Shown here: one piece after another, positions 27,699 through 38,010 of the stretch
How positions within the stretch are numbered: position 1 is the stretch's first letter
Layout: the number at the start of each line of letters is the position of its first letter
DNA from: Sorangium aterium
Lineage (GTDB): Bacteria > Myxococcota_A > Polyangia > Polyangiales > Polyangiaceae
Assembly: GCF_028368935.1 (NCBI RefSeq)
Contig: NZ_JAQNDK010000005.1
Coordinates: 1,116,001 to 1,180,000 of the forward strand
Length of the DNA stretch: 64,000 bases
Direction: 5' to 3'
The notes under the pieces: generated by a model
Told to the model about the DNA's origin: nothing
Database searches by the model: none
What the model saw: the letters and a program-made list of their open reading frames with translations, nothing else
Translations under genes and position numbers: made by a program

Positions 27699-28882
27699 AC
27701 CGCGCCCGACCGCTCACCGTCGGCACCATCACCGCCGCGCTCGCCGTCGCCTCGGCCCTCGCGGTCACGGGCCTCGGGGAGCGCGCCGACGCGCACGGCG
27801 GCGAGGACCACGGCGTGCCCGCAAAGCCGTCAGCCAGCGCCGCGGCAGACCCGAACGTGGCCCGGGTGCCGATCGAGACCCAGTTCCTGCTCGGGCTGCG
27901 CACCGAGCGCGCGAAGCGCGGCGCGCTGGCCACGAGCCTCGGGCAGATCGGCACGGTGGTCGCGCGCCCCGCGGGCGAGCTGGCCGTCGTGGCCCCGACC
28001 TCCGGCCGGCTCTTCCCGCCCGAGGGCGGGTTCCTGCGGCTCGGCGACGAGGTGAAGAAGGGCCAGCTGCTCGGGACGTTCCGGCCGAGCCTGGGCGGCG
28101 CGGAGAGCGCGCAGCTCGGGCTGTCGCGCAGCGACGCCGCGTCCCGGGTCGCCGCAGCCGAGGCGCGACTCGGCCTGGCCGAACGCGAGCTCGCGCGGCG
28201 CCGCGAGCTCAAGGGGATCGTCGCCGAGAAGGACATCCAGGCCGCCGAGGCTGACGTGGAAGTCGCCAGGGCCGAGGTCGCCCGCGCCCGGGCGGACGTC
28301 GGGGTGCTCTCCGGCGGGGCGGGCGCGCAGAGGCTCAGCGCGACCATCGACGGCACGGTGGTCTCCGGCCGCGTGAGCCCGGGCGCGCAGATCGCGGAGG
28401 GCACCGAGCTCTGGCGCGTCGTCGATCTCGCGACGCTCTGGGTCGACGTGCGCATCCCGGAGGCGGACGCAGCGCGCCTCGCGGGCGATCGCGCGGAGGT
28501 GACGCTCGTCACGGATCCCGCAGCGCGCTTCGAGGCCAGACGCCTCGCCGTCGCGTCGCTGGTCGACCCGGCGACACGCACCGTCCAGGCGCTCTTCGAG
28601 TTCGACAACAAGGACCGGCGCGCGCGCGTCGGCGCGCTCGTCAACATCAGCATGGCGGGGAGCGCGCCCGTCGAGAGCGTCGTGGTCCCGGGATCGGCGC
28701 TGCTCGATCGCAGCGGAACGCCCACGGTCGTCGTGAAGACCGGCCCCGAGGCGTTCGAGCTGCGCGCGGTCGCCATCGGGCCGAAGTCCGCCGGCGCGAT
28801 CGGGATCACCGCGGGCGTGACGGCGGGAGAGCGCGTGGTCGTCGATGGCGCCATGGCCGTCCTCCTCGCCGCCGGGGGCTAG
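27695..28882 (+). CDS. RND periplasmic adaptor (membrane-fusion protein), CusB/CzcB-like
   Basis: A 395-residue HlyD-family adaptor. The signal segment ends [11 protein letters not shown], a metal-binding-like N terminus. Beta-barrel and lipoyl halves ([11 protein letters not shown] and [14 protein letters not shown]) flank a coiled-coil hairpin (about 150-205, [20 protein letters not shown]). It links the inner-membrane pump to the outer-membrane channel. GTG 27695 overlaps the preceding stop. The pump gene follows after 8 bp. Confidence 0.92.
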   Translation: MNRARPLTVGTITAALAVASALAVTGLGERADAHGGEDHGVPAKPSASAAADPNVARVPIETQFLLGLRTERAKRGALATSLGQIGTVVARPAGELAVVAPTSGRLFPPEGGFLRLGDEVKKGQLLGTFRPSLGGAESAQLGLSRSDAASRVAAAEARLGLAERELARRRELKGIVAEKDIQAAEADVEVARAEVARARADVGVLSGGAGAQRLSATIDGTVVSGRVSPGAQIAEGTELWRVVDLATLWVDVRIPEADAARLAGDRAEVTLVTDPAARFEARRLAVASLVDPATRTVQALFEFDNKDRRARVGALVNISMAGSAPVESVVVPGSALLDRSGTPTVVVKTGPEAFELRAVAIGPKSAGAIGITAGVTAGERVVVDGAMAVLLAAGG

Positions 28883-28890
28883 CAGAAACG

Positions 28891-31800
28891 ATGTTCGACT
28901 ACCTCATCCGCTTCTCCCTCAGGAACCGCCTCTTCGTCATCGCCGCGGCGGCGCTGGTGCTCGTCTACGGGACGTACTCGCTCCTGAAGCTCCCGATCGA
29001 CGTTTTTCCTGATCTGAATCGGCCGACGGTCACCCTCATGACCGAGGCTCCCGGGCTGGCGCCCGAGGAGGTGGAGACGCTGGTCACGGTGCCCCTCGAG
29101 CGGGTGATGAACGGCGCGCCCGGGGTCGAGCGCGTGCGCTCTACCTCGGGCGTCGGCCTGAGCGTCGTGTACGTCGAGTTCGACTGGTCCACGGACATCT
29201 ACCGCGACCGACAGCTCGTCGCCGAGCGCCTTGCCACGGTGACGGAGCAGCTCCCGAAGGGCGTCACGCCGCAGATGGGGCCCGTCGCCTCGATCATGGG
29301 GGAGATCCTGCTGATCGGGGTGCAGGGCGATGGGGCCTCGCCCATGACCCTCCGGACCCAGGCCGACTGGGTGATCCGGCCGCGGCTGCTCACGATCCCG
29401 GGGGTCGCGCAGGTGATCCCCATCGGCGGCGAGGTCCGCCAGATCCAGGTCACCGTCGACCCGGCCAAGCTCGCGGCCGCGGCGGTGTCGCTCGACGAGA
29501 TCTCGCGCGCCCTGACCGGCGCGAACGCCAACACCACCGGCGGTTACGTCGACCGGCGGGGGCTGGAGTTCCTCGTGCGGACGCTGGGCCGCGCCCGGAC
29601 CGAAGCGGACATCGCCGCGACCGTCATCGCCCTGCGGAACGGGACGCCGGTGACCCTGGCGCAGGTCGCCACGGTGAAAGCGGCCGCGCGCATCAAGCGC
29701 GGCGACGGGTCGATCGACGGCAAGCCCGCCGTGATCCTCTCGGTGCAGAAGCAGCCGGGAGCCGACACCGTCGCGCTCACCGGCAGCATCGACAAGGCCG
29801 TCGCCGAGCTGCAGAGGTCGATGCCCGCGGGCGTCACCATCAACCCGCACCTCTTCCGGCAGGCAACCTTCATCCAGGGCGCGGTCCACAACGTGGTCGA
29901 GGCGCTGCGCGACGGCGCGATCCTGGTCACGATCGTCCTCTTCCTGTTCCTGCTCAACTTCCGGACGACCGCGATCACGCTGACCGCCATCCCGCTCTCG
30001 TTCATCGTGAGCGCGCTCGTGTTCCGGGCCTTCGGCCTGTCGGTCAACACGATGACGCTGGGCGGTCTCGCGGTGGCGATCGGCGAGCTCGTCGACGACG
30101 CCATCGTGGACGTGGAGAACGTGTTCCGGCGCCTGCGCGAGAACAGGGCGCTCGCCTCGCCGCGGCCGGCGATGGACGTCATCCGCGACGCGTCGAGCGA
30201 GGTCCGGAGCTCCATCGTCTTCGCGACGATCCTGGTGGTCCTGGTCTTCGTTCCCCTGTTCGCCATGAGCGGCATCGAGGGGCGGCTCTTCGCTCCGCTC
30301 GGGATCGCCTACATCGTGTCGATCCTTGCATCGCTGGTTGTATCCCTGACGGTCACTCCCGCGCTCTGCTCCTATCTCTTGCCGTCCATGAAGCGCATGA
30401 GCCACGAGGACGGCTGGCTGGTGCGCAAGCTCAAGGCCGCGGACCGGCGCGTGCTCGCGGCGTCGCTGCGGCACCCCGGGGCCGTGACGGCGGCGGCAGG
30501 CGCGCTGGTCCTCGCCGCCGCGGCGACGGTGCCGTTCCTGGGCGGCGAGTTCCTCCCGCCGTTCAACGAGGGGACGCTCACAGTGAACGTCGTCGCCAGG
30601 CCGGGCACGTCGCTCGCCGAGTCGAGTCGCCTCGGCTCGCTCGCCGAGCAGCTGATCCACGAGGTCCCCGAGGTCATGTCGACCGGGCGGCGGACCGGCC
30701 GAGCCGAGCTGGACGAGCACGCGGAGGGAGTCCACTACAGCGAAATCGATGTCGACCTCAGGGCGTCCGAGCGTGAGCGGGAGGCGATCCTCGGCGACAT
30801 CCGCGACCAGCTCGACAAGATCCCCGGCGTTGCGATCAACGTGGGCCAGCCGATCTCGCACCGGCTCGACCACCTGCTCTCGGGCGTCCGTGCACAGGTG
30901 GCCGTGAAGATCTTCGGCGAGGATCTCGGCGAGCTGCGGCGCCTCGGGAAGGCGGCGCGCGACGCGATGCAGGGCGTCGCCGGGGTGAAGGACCTGCAGA
31001 TCGAGCAGCAGGTGCTCATCCCGCAGATCGCCATCAAGGTGAACCGAGAGCGCGCGGCGCAGCTCGGGGTCAACGCGGGTCAGCTCTCGGAGATGCTCGA
31101 GCTCGCCCTCGCGGGCGGTACCGTCACACAGCTTCTGGAGGGGCAGCGGACCATCGATGTGGTGCTCCGGTACCCGCCGGAGCTCCGCGAGGACATCGAC
31201 GCCTTGCGGCGCACGCTCGTCGATACGCCCAGCGGCGCGAAGGTGCCGCTGGCCGACCTCGCCGACGTGACGGAGAGCATGGGGCCGAACCAGATCAGCC
31301 GCGACGACACGCAGCGTCGCATCGTGGTCTCGGCCAACGTGGCGGGGCGCGATCTGGAGCAAGTCGTGAGCAATATCCAGCGCGCCGTGGACGCGATCCC
31401 GAAGCCGCCGGGCTACTACGCGACGTACGGCGGGCAGTTCGAGAGCCAGCGCTCGGCGTCGCGACTGATCGGATGGCTCTCGATCGCGAGCCTCGCCGGC
31501 ATGCTCGTGGTCCTCTACTCCCAGTTCCGCTCGTGGACCGTGGCCCTCCAGATCCTCCTGAACATCCCGCTCGCTCTGGTCGGCTCGGTGCTCGCCGTCG
31601 TGCTCACCGGCGGGGTCCTTTCGGTCGCGACCCTCGTCGGGTTCATCACGCTGTGCGGCATCGCCTCGCGCAACGGCATCATGATGATCTCGCACTACAT
31701 CCACCTCATGAAGGAAGAGGGCGAGTCGTTCGGTGAGGCGATGATCGTCCGCGGCTCCCTGGAACGCCTCGTTCCGGTGCTGATGACCGCGCTCACCGCC

Positions 31801-32079
31801 GCCCTGGCGCTCGTGCCCATCGCGCTCTCCAAGGGCCAGCCGGGCAAGGAGATCCTGCAGCCCGTCGCGGTGGTGATCCTCGGTGGCCTGCTCTCGTCGA
31901 CGCTGCTCGACATCGTCGTCACGCCGGCGGTGTTCCTGAAGTTCGGCCGCAGCTCCGCTGAGCGTCTGGCGCGCGCCCGGGACAGCGCGGGCGGCGCCCA
32001 GGCCGACCTCGCCGGTGCGGCGCCCGATGAATGCGGGAGTGTCGCCCGGGAGCATGGGGCCTGCGCCGGAGCGCCTTGA
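28891..32079 (+). CDS. Heavy-metal RND efflux pump, CusA/CzcA family
   Basis: A full-length 1062-residue proton/metal antiporter with twelve expected helices and two periplasmic porter loops. It begins [17 protein letters not shown], usual for HME-RND pumps. Helix IV carries the charged set [13 protein letters not shown] (two Asp and Glu), needed for proton coupling. [19 protein letters not shown] and [18 protein letters not shown] mark the C-terminal half. The last ~35 residues after [13 protein letters not shown] are low-complexity. Together with the adaptor and outer-membrane factor genes it makes a complete tripartite system. Copper/silver or zinc/cobalt/nickel remain possible. Confidence 0.95.
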   Translation: MFDYLIRFSLRNRLFVIAAAALVLVYGTYSLLKLPIDVFPDLNRPTVTLMTEAPGLAPEEVETLVTVPLERVMNGAPGVERVRSTSGVGLSVVYVEFDWSTDIYRDRQLVAERLATVTEQLPKGVTPQMGPVASIMGEILLIGVQGDGASPMTLRTQADWVIRPRLLTIPGVAQVIPIGGEVRQIQVTVDPAKLAAAAVSLDEISRALTGANANTTGGYVDRRGLEFLVRTLGRARTEADIAATVIALRNGTPVTLAQVATVKAAARIKRGDGSIDGKPAVILSVQKQPGADTVALTGSIDKAVAELQRSMPAGVTINPHLFRQATFIQGAVHNVVEALRDGAILVTIVLFLFLLNFRTTAITLTAIPLSFIVSALVFRAFGLSVNTMTLGGLAVAIGELVDDAIVDVENVFRRLRENRALASPRPAMDVIRDASSEVRSSIVFATILVVLVFVPLFAMSGIEGRLFAPLGIAYIVSILASLVVSLTVTPALCSYLLPSMKRMSHEDGWLVRKLKAADRRVLAASLRHPGAVTAAAGALVLAAAATVPFLGGEFLPPFNEGTLTVNVVARPGTSLAESSRLGSLAEQLIHEVPEVMSTGRRTGRAELDEHAEGVHYSEIDVDLRASEREREAILGDIRDQLDKIPGVAINVGQPISHRLDHLLSGVRAQVAVKIFGEDLGELRRLGKAARDAMQGVAGVKDLQIEQQVLIPQIAIKVNRERAAQLGVNAGQLSEMLELALAGGTVTQLLEGQRTIDVVLRYPPELREDIDALRRTLVDTPSGAKVPLADLADVTESMGPNQISRDDTQRRIVVSANVAGRDLEQVVSNIQRAVDAIPKPPGYYATYGGQFESQRSASRLIGWLSIASLAGMLVVLYSQFRSWTVALQILLNIPLALVGSVLAVVLTGGVLSVATLVGFITLCGIASRNGIMMISHYIHLMKEEGESFGEAMIVRGSLERLVPVLMTALTAALALVPIALSKGQPGKEILQPVAVVILGGLLSSTLLDIVVTPAVFLKFGRSSAERLARARDSAGGAQADLAGAAPDECGSVAREHGACAGAP

Positions 32080-32253
32080 TATCAGGCCGGCGGATCGAGC
32101 CGGCGGTGTAATGCCGCCGGGCTCCCCGCGTCTGCGAGGTGCAGCCCGGAAGCAGAGCGCTCACGGCCGTCCGCCTGGAACCAGGCGCGCGCTGACGACC
32201 TGTGTACCTGGGTGACCGAGCTCCCGGCGATGAGCTCTTCAGGAGGAACGACC

Positions 32254-32415
32254 ATGTCGTGGTGGAACGCTCTGACAAACACATCAAGTATCGAGAGCGG
32301 TGGCGCTGATTCCAAGCCCGCCGGTGCCGCTGATGCGATGCCCACCGGCGGCGATCACAGCCACCATCATGGCCATACGCCGCCCAGCACCTCGGAGCCG
32401 AGCCATGCGCATTGA
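32254..32415 (+). CDS. 53-residue His-rich peptide
   Basis: A short gene with one of the strongest ribosome sites in the window (AGGAGGAACGACC before the ATG). The peptide begins MSWWNALTNTS and ends in two His clusters (GDHSHHHGH and SHAH). There is no signal peptide or membrane segment, so it may be a cytosolic metal-binding peptide. It overlaps the next gene by 11 bp. The good ribosome site, position inside the efflux run and His clusters support it being real. No family recognised. Confidence 0.65.
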   Translation: MSWWNALTNTSSIESGGADSKPAGAADAMPTGGDHSHHHGHTPPSTSEPSHAH

Positions 32416-33823
32416 TCCCTGGCGCGCACGCCTGCTCGCGGCGGGGCTCTCGCTCTCCGCAGCAGCCGGCTGCGCCGCCCCGTCGGCGGCCTCCGATCTC
32501 GGCCGCATCCGCGAGCTGTCTCATCTGGACCTTCCGTCGAGCACCGCTGCGGAGGAGGTCGAGCCGGCGGCCACCAGCGACGCGCGGCCGCTGCTCTCGC
32601 GGCCGCTCACCGCGGACGCCGCCGTGCGCGTCGCGCTGCTCAACAACCGAGAGCTCCGCGCCGCGCTTCGCGAGATCGGTGTGGCCCGGGGCCACCTGGT
32701 GCAAGCAGGTGTCTTGCCGAACCCCGAGCTCGAGGTCCAGGTGACGCCGCGGCAGGGGACGCTCGAGCACACGCGCGTCGAGCTCGGGGTCGAGTTCGAT
32801 CTGACCTCGGCCATCCTGGCACCGCTCGGCGAGCGGGCGGCGCGGGCGGATCACGAGGCCGCGCGCTACCGCGCTGCGGGCGCGGTGGTCGAGCTCGGCT
32901 ACTCCGTGCGGGCGGCGTTCTATGCCGCGCAGGCGACCCAGCAGCGCCTCGCCATCGCGAACAGGGCCCTCGATGCGTTCACGGCTGCCCGCGACGCCGC
33001 CCGGGCGCTCTTCGAGGCGGGCAACGTGCCCGAGCTCGACGTCGCGACGCAGGAGGCGGGGTATGAGGCTGCCCGCGTCGCCGTCGCCGGGATCGAGCTG
33101 GGGCTCCTCGACCGGCGCGAGCAGCTCCAGCGGCTGCTCGGGCTCTCCGGGGCGGAGACCTCCTGGCGTATCGCGGACGAGATCCCGCGGCCGCCCGAGA
33201 AGCTCGCCATGCCGCCGCGGCCTGAGGCGCGCGCTCTCTCCGCGAGCCTCGAGCTCGCTGAGCTGCGCAGCCGGCTCGAGGCCGCGGCCGGCCGCGCCGG
33301 CCTTGCGCGCACGGCGGGCTGGTTGCCGGACCTGTCCGTCGGCGTGCGCGGCGAGCGGGAGGACGAGGTATGGCAGGTCGGCGCCGGGCTCCGGCTCACG
33401 CTGCCGCTCTTCGATCGGAAGCAGGGCGCCACGATGGCGCATGCGGCGGAGTTCGACAGCCTGCTCGAGCGGTACCATGGGCGCGCGATCGACGTGCGTT
33501 CGGCCGTCCGTGCAGCGCAGAACCGGCTGGCGTCGGCGCATGCGCGCGTTCTTCATCACCAGCGTGTCCTCGTCCCGGCCCGGACGCGCGTCCTGGAGCA
33601 GACGCTGCTCCAGTACAACGCGATGCAGGTCGGCGTCTTCGAGCTGCTCCAGGCCCGCCGGGAGCAGCTCGACGCGGAGCTCGCGCAGGTGGACGCATTG
33701 CGCGACTACTGGACCTCACGCGCCGCCTTCGACGCCATCCTGGCCGGGCGTCGCGTGGAGGTGATGGGCACGATCGCTCCTGCTCCGATGTCCGGAGCCG
33801 CAGAGAGCGGAGGAGGACACTGA
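32405..33823 (+). CDS. Second outer-membrane efflux factor, lipoprotein type
   Basis: A 472-residue TolC-family protein with a lipobox (SAAAGC, Cys23), as in CusC and OprM. Two OEP repeats follow, with LGVEFDLTSAILAPLGE and LRLTLPLFDRKQGATM. ATG 32405 is chosen because it gives the signal peptide directly; the frame is open further upstream but that would overlap the His-rich peptide. It is the second outer-membrane factor of this operon. It may serve the same pump or an RND pump elsewhere, such as the one at 1-1806. Confidence 0.9.
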   Translation: MRIDPWRARLLAAGLSLSAAAGCAAPSAASDLGRIRELSHLDLPSSTAAEEVEPAATSDARPLLSRPLTADAAVRVALLNNRELRAALREIGVARGHLVQAGVLPNPELEVQVTPRQGTLEHTRVELGVEFDLTSAILAPLGERAARADHEAARYRAAGAVVELGYSVRAAFYAAQATQQRLAIANRALDAFTAARDAARALFEAGNVPELDVATQEAGYEAARVAVAGIELGLLDRREQLQRLLGLSGAETSWRIADEIPRPPEKLAMPPRPEARALSASLELAELRSRLEAAAGRAGLARTAGWLPDLSVGVRGEREDEVWQVGAGLRLTLPLFDRKQGATMAHAAEFDSLLERYHGRAIDVRSAVRAAQNRLASAHARVLHHQRVLVPARTRVLEQTLLQYNAMQVGVFELLQARREQLDAELAQVDALRDYWTSRAAFDAILAGRRVEVMGTIAPAPMSGAAESGGGH

Positions 33824-33824
33824 G

Positions 33825-35135
33825 ATGGACCGACGTTCTTTCATCCATGCGGGCGGCCTCGCCGCCGGCGCTGCCCTCCTCACGCGAGGGCTGGCCCATG
33901 CGCAGGAGCGCCCCGAGCACGCCGCGGGGCAGCCCGCCGGCGCCCGGATCGCGGGGGCGGGGAATCAGCCTGCGGTCGTGACGCCCAACGGCAGCACGCT
34001 CCCGTGGCGGGTCGTGGATGGGGTGAAGGTGGGGCACCTCATCGCCGAGCCGATCCAGCACGAGTTCGCGCCCGGGCTGAAGACCGAGGCCTGGGGTTAC
34101 AACGGGAGCACGCCCGGGCCGACGATCGAGGCCGTCGAGGGGGACCGGCTCCGGATCTACGTCACGAACCGACTGCCGGAGCCGACGTCGGTGCACTGGC
34201 ATGGGCTCGTGCTCCCGAACGGAATGGATGGAGTGTCGGGGCTCAACCAGCGTCCGATCCCGCCCGGGGAAACGTACGTCTACGAGTTCGTGGTCCGGTA
34301 CCCGGGGACGTATATGTACCATTCCCATTTCGACGAAATGACCCAGATCGCGCTCGGCGGCGTGGGGATGTTCATCGTGCATCCGAAGAAGCCTCGAGGT
34401 CCGCGCGTGGACAGGGATTTCGTGCTCATGACGCACGAGTGGAAGATCAACGCGGGGGCGCGCCGGCCGGATCCGAACGCGATGAGCGACTTCAACGTGC
34501 TCACGTTCAACGGCAAGGCGTTCCCGGCGACGGCGCCGCTCGTGGTCGGCCGCGGCGAGCGCGCGCGCATCCGCCTCGGGAACCTGGGGCCGATGGACCA
34601 CCACCCGATCCACCTGCACGGGCTCTCGTTCCAGGTCACGGCGACCGACGGCGGGTATGTCCCCGCGTCCGCGCAGTACCCGGAGACCACGGTCCTGGTG
34701 CCGGTCGGCAGCACGCGGGTCATCGAGTTCGTCCCTGAGGAGCCGGGCGACTGGGCTGTGCATTGCCACATGACCCACCATGTGATGATGCAAATGGGTC
34801 ACGGGCTGCCGAACATGGTCGGCGCCGATACGCGCACGCTCGACCGACGTATGAGCCGCGTGATGCCCGGCTACATGACCATGGGGACGACGGGCATGGG
34901 CGGCATGGGCGAGATGCCCATGCCGATACCGCCGAACAGCCTGCCGATGAAGGGCGGCGACGGGCCCTTCTCGTACATCGACATGGGCGGGATGTTCACG
35001 GTCCTGAAGGTCCGCGAGGAGCCGGGCAAGGCCGACCCGAACGGCTGGTACACGCACCCGGCCGGCACGGTCGCAGGACCGGCCGCCGCAGAGAAGATGC
35101 GCGCGGACGGTATCGACCCGAGCGCGCGGAAGTAG
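33825..35135 (+). CDS. Tat-exported multicopper oxidase with Met-rich C-terminal region
   Basis: A 436-residue enzyme with a Tat signal (MDRRSFIHAGGLAAGAALL). Copper sites are HWHG, HSH, HHPIHLHG and HCHMTHH. A Met-rich segment follows (MSRVMPGYMTMGTTGMGGMG, then EMPMPIP), as in copper oxidases of the CopA/PcoA and CueO types, where Met loops bind Cu(I). It probably oxidises periplasmic Cu(I). GGAGGA lies just upstream and the ATG comes one base after the previous stop, so it is the last gene of the efflux run. It is distinct from the lipoprotein oxidase at 19411. Confidence 0.94.
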   Translation: MDRRSFIHAGGLAAGAALLTRGLAHAQERPEHAAGQPAGARIAGAGNQPAVVTPNGSTLPWRVVDGVKVGHLIAEPIQHEFAPGLKTEAWGYNGSTPGPTIEAVEGDRLRIYVTNRLPEPTSVHWHGLVLPNGMDGVSGLNQRPIPPGETYVYEFVVRYPGTYMYHSHFDEMTQIALGGVGMFIVHPKKPRGPRVDRDFVLMTHEWKINAGARRPDPNAMSDFNVLTFNGKAFPATAPLVVGRGERARIRLGNLGPMDHHPIHLHGLSFQVTATDGGYVPASAQYPETTVLVPVGSTRVIEFVPEEPGDWAVHCHMTHHVMMQMGHGLPNMVGADTRTLDRRMSRVMPGYMTMGTTGMGGMGEMPMPIPPNSLPMKGGDGPFSYIDMGGMFTVLKVREEPGKADPNGWYTHPAGTVAGPAAAEKMRADGIDPSARK

Positions 35136-35195
35136 CGCGACGGACTCGCCTCCCTGTTCAATTCCCCGGAAAATTCGAGGGATGCTTCCGGCCCG

Positions 35196-36068
35196 TCATC
35201 GGAAGTTCTGCACCGCCCACACGCTGCCGTCAGGGAAGGTGTGGAACCCGCAAGCCACCTTCGTGTAGCGGGTGCTGCTCATGTTGATGTAGTGACCGTG
35301 CTTCTCGAAATCCTCGCCCGGCCCCTCGTCCCACATGAGCTGCAAACACGGGACGATCATCGAGTCCGGCGGGCCTCCCCATCCGGGGCACTCGTTCTGG
35401 GCGTTCTCGTCGCACGTGCCGAACGCGCCGTGAAACTCGCCGGTGTTCCCATCGGACTCGGCCTCTTCATCGGAGCACGACTCCGCCTCGACCCAGCGCG
35501 CGAGGGGCGGCAAGCCGAGCGTGGCGCGGTGCTCGTTGATCGTATCGACGCACAGCTGCGCCGCGCCCGTGGCGCCGCCCGAGCCGCCGGCGCCGCTCCC
35601 GGAGCCCTCGCCGCTCGAGCCTCCGGTGCCGGCCGTGGCCGACCCCCCGGCGCCCTGCGCAGAGGAGCCGCCGGCACCCTCGGCGGACGAGCCTCCGGCG
35701 CCTGCCGTGGCCGAGCCCCCGGTGCCTTGCGCAGACGAACTTCCGGCGCCGCCGGCGCCTGCCGTGGCCGAGCCCCCGGTGCCTTGCGCAGACGAACTTC
35801 CGGCGCCGCCGGCGCCTGCCGTGGCCGAGCCGCCGGCGCCTGCCGTGGCCGAGCCACCGGCGCCCGCCGTGGTCGAGCCGCCGCTGCTGGTGCTCGGCCC
35901 GCTGCCGGAGTCTCCGTTGTGGATCCCGACGCCGGCGCCGCTCGACGGCCCGCCGCCTTCGCCATCGATCGACGCGTCGCCCACCTCACCGACGCAGCCC
36001 GACAGCACAGAACCGATGAACGCCGCGGCGAGCGCGACGACGCATGAAGGCGTCCAAGTGGTAAGCAT
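35196..36068 (-). CDS. CAP/SCP-domain lipoprotein with Gly/Ala/Ser repeat linker
   Basis: A 290-residue lipoprotein (SGC, Cys25). About 110 residues of Gly/Ala/Ser/Thr repeats (GSATAGAGG and GSSSAQGTGG) separate the anchor from a C-terminal CAP-like domain. That domain has INEHRATLGLPPLARW, GEFHGAF, ENAQNECPGW, GHYINMSS and VACGFH, matching the CAP signature with its His and Glu. The family includes secreted proteins of varied function. ATG 36068 is used. It is convergent with the copper oxidase gene and probably not part of the metal system. Confidence 0.85.
   Translation of the reverse strand: MLTTWTPSCVVALAAAFIGSVLSGCVGEVGDASIDGEGGGPSSGAGVGIHNGDSGSGPSTSSGGSTTAGAGGSATAGAGGSATAGAGGAGSSSAQGTGGSATAGAGGAGSSSAQGTGGSATAGAGGSSAEGAGGSSAQGAGGSATAGTGGSSGEGSGSGAGGSGGATGAAQLCVDTINEHRATLGLPPLARWVEAESCSDEEAESDGNTGEFHGAFGTCDENAQNECPGWGGPPDSMIVPCLQLMWDEGPGEDFEKHGHYINMSSTRYTKVACGFHTFPDGSVWAVQNFR
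35701..35814. repeat. Perfect 57-bp tandem repeat, two copies, plus 24-bp partial units
   Basis: Copies lie at 35701-35757 and 35758-35814 and are identical. Shorter units with the same first 24 bp continue to about 35862 with one or two changes. They encode the 19-residue GTGGSATAGAGGAGSSSAQ unit of the lipoprotein linker on the minus strand. Confidence 0.9.
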
Positions 36069-36143
36069 CCGTCGAGTCTATGGGGCATTCGACGCATGCT
36101 CAACATCGACCGATCCTGCTTCACTTTTGCATGCTTGAGCTGT

Positions 36144-36617
36144 TCAGGCTCGATTGGCGGGCTTCCCGCGCGCCTGTGCGGAGAGAAGCGCGCGTGTCGC
36201 ATGGAGTTGTGTTCGTTTGCTTCGAATTCCACTCGTGCGAGACAGGACACCGCACGCCAGCGAGCGGCGACCGCCTCTCAGATGTCGCCCCCGCGGGCCG
36301 GCGGCGCGCGGAAGCTTGAACGCCCGCCGGGCCCTGGCCTCGTCTTCCGCCGATCGAGGCGCGCCGCGCCTCCGCTGGAGATAGACGATCGTCGCGCCGG
36401 CGAGCGCGTTCGCGACCATGAGCGAGTTCGTCGCCACGAAGACCCAGCTCTCGAGCATCCAGCTGTAGACGACGAACCCGATCGACGCGGCCAGCTGGCC
36501 GACGAAGAGCCACCTGGAGACGCCCTGGCTCGTCTTGCTCTTCCACTGCTTGTAGACCTGATTGCCGACTGTCAGCACGAGGATGCCAGAGCTGACCCAG
36601 CCGATCGCGTCTTCCAT
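36144..36617 (-). CDS. SemiSWEET/PQ-loop-like small membrane protein
   Basis: A 157-residue frame of which the first ~85 residues form three helices. VLTVGNQVYKQWKSKTSQGV fits a PQ-loop-like turn, then WLFVGQLAASIGFVVYSW and VFVATNSLMVANALAGATIVYL follow. This is the size and layout of SemiSWEET-type half transporters, which dimerise to move sugars or other small solutes. The basic ~70-residue tail is low in structure and may be a run-on from a lost stop. ATG 36617 follows GGTGAG. Substrate unknown. Confidence 0.72.
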   Translation of the reverse strand: MEDAIGWVSSGILVLTVGNQVYKQWKSKTSQGVSRWLFVGQLAASIGFVVYSWMLESWVFVATNSLMVANALAGATIVYLQRRRGAPRSAEDEARARRAFKLPRAAGPRGRHLRGGRRSLACGVLSRTSGIRSKRTQLHATRALLSAQARGKPANRA

Positions 36618-36665
36618 GTCTCACCGCCGGACCGTCGCTCGACCTCTCCCCTCGAGCGGGCCTCG

Positions 36666-37190
36666 TCAGGCCCGGGCCACGCCGTTCGCGTGGCCCTCGT
36701 GGATCGTGTGGCTCGCCTGGTCCGCGGACGTCTTCTTGTAGCCCGCCGGCAGCAGCGTCTCGTAGCCCTCGGCCAGCCGCTGCTCGAACTCCGCCTTCAT
36801 CGACTTGCCGAGCTCGGTGAGGCGCTTCTCGTCCACAACCTTCTCGACCGCGGGGAAGAGCTCCCCTTCCTCCTCCTCGACGTGGTGCTGGATGAGCTCC
36901 TTCAGCGTCGTCACCCGCGCCTTGAACGAGAGATCCTCCGGGGAGGTCGAGAGCAGCCGCTTCAGCGCGAGCTCGGCGATGGCGTGCTCCTCGAAGCTCT
37001 CGAGGATCACGTCCTCCTTGATCTGCTGTACGGCGGGATAGAACGTCTCCTGCTCGATCGCCATGTGCGCGGCGAGCTCGTTGGCGAGCTCGGCGAGGAC
37101 GAGCGCCGGATCCGATCTGCCGCTCTCCAGCTGCTTGAAGAGAGACTCCACCTTGCGATGCTGCTTCTCGAGCAATGACGTCGCTTTCAT
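36666..37190 (-). CDS. Hemerythrin HHE-domain protein
   Basis: A 174-residue cytosolic four-helix protein. His and Glu are spaced as in HHE cation-binding domains: LLEKQHRKVESLF, AAHMAIEQETFYPAV, FEEHAIAELAL and IQHHVEEEEGELFPAV. Such proteins bind a di-iron centre and sense or store oxygen, NO or iron. ATG 37190 follows GGAAG; a longer frame to 37343 is Arg-rich and unlikely. The tail carries HTIHEGH. Role in this strain unknown. Confidence 0.88.
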   Translation of the reverse strand: MKATSLLEKQHRKVESLFKQLESGRSDPALVLAELANELAAHMAIEQETFYPAVQQIKEDVILESFEEHAIAELALKRLLSTSPEDLSFKARVTTLKELIQHHVEEEEGELFPAVEKVVDEKRLTELGKSMKAEFEQRLAEGYETLLPAGYKKTSADQASHTIHEGHANGVARA

Positions 37191-37371
37191 CTTCCTGCCT
37201 CCATGGTGCGCCGCGCCTCCGCGCGGCCGGGGTCGTCCGGGTTTCATCGCCGGCCGGGGCGATCTCGCGCGCGAGGCGCTCCGGCCAGCCTTGTTCATGG
37301 TTCGACGCGCGATGAGGGGCGAGCGCGCGGGCTCGCCCCTCATCGCCCGAACAGCCCGAGATCGCCTCGGG

Positions 37372-37602
37372 CTACTTGTCCGTCTTCTCCTCGATCTTGT
37401 CCCCCGCCTTCTCGGCGGCGTCGCCCGTCGACTCCGCCGCGTCCTTCGCCTCGTCCTTGACGTCGCGCGCAGCGTCGTCCACGGCCTCGCCCGCCTTCTC
37501 GGCCGGTCCCTCCGGCTGAGGCTTGCTGCCTCCGCAGCCGATCACACCGACGCAACCGATGACCATGCTGCCCAGGAGCAGCGACCGAATCCCTGTTTTC
37601 AC
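37372..37602 (-). CDS. Small Lys/Glu/Ala-rich lipoprotein
   Basis: A 76-residue lipoprotein (GVIGC, Cys23) followed by repeated 11-residue-like amphipathic units (EKAGEAVDDAARDVKDEAKD and AAEKAGDKIEEKTDK). This resembles apolipoprotein- or LEA-like helical stress proteins. GTG 37602 is preceded by GGAGGAGAGGG; an ATG at 37629 would sit before the ribosome site. Function unknown; envelope stress protection is a guess. Confidence 0.7.
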   Translation of the reverse strand: MKTGIRSLLLGSMVIGCVGVIGCGGSKPQPEGPAEKAGEAVDDAARDVKDEAKDAAESTGDAAEKAGDKIEEKTDK

Positions 37603-38010
37603 GGTACCCTCTCCTCCGCGCTCGACCACGCCCAGCGGCTCTGCCCCCTCGGCGCGCCCGGCGGTTTCTCGACGACTCTCTGCGCTGGCTTCGAGCTGTC
37701 TCGTCCAGCTCCCAGCTTCATCCTGCCTTCAGTCAACGATGTCCGTTGGCCATGTTGGTCAGCAATGCCCGGGCCAAACCGCGCCGAGCGCCCGCGCGTG
37801 CTCCTCGTCACCACATCCTCGGATCCCGGGGATCGCTCCCCCTGAGACACATCGCCTCGACCGTGGCGTCCTGCGACGCGCGTTGGCCGCCCGCCAGGGA
37901 TCCCCGGGCGGGAGGGGGCCCGCGGCGCAGGGGAGGCCCCGCCTCGCGACGCTGGCGCCTCCGCTTGGCCTCCGCGGCGATCGGAGCAAGAATCCGCCCG
38001 GAACCGCGAC
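37603..38010. other. 408-bp intergenic region, divergent promoters
   Basis: This separates the small lipoprotein (minus) from the TPR-like gene (plus). I see no additional gene, no long repeat and no convincing promoter box. The left part near 37700-37800 is slightly less GC-rich. Confidence 0.5.

Noticed and set aside
28879-32055. 1058-codon minus-strand open frame opposite the RND pump
   Set aside because: It mirrors the pump gene base for base, is full of Asp/Arg/His low complexity and has no domain; a shadow of GC-rich codon use.
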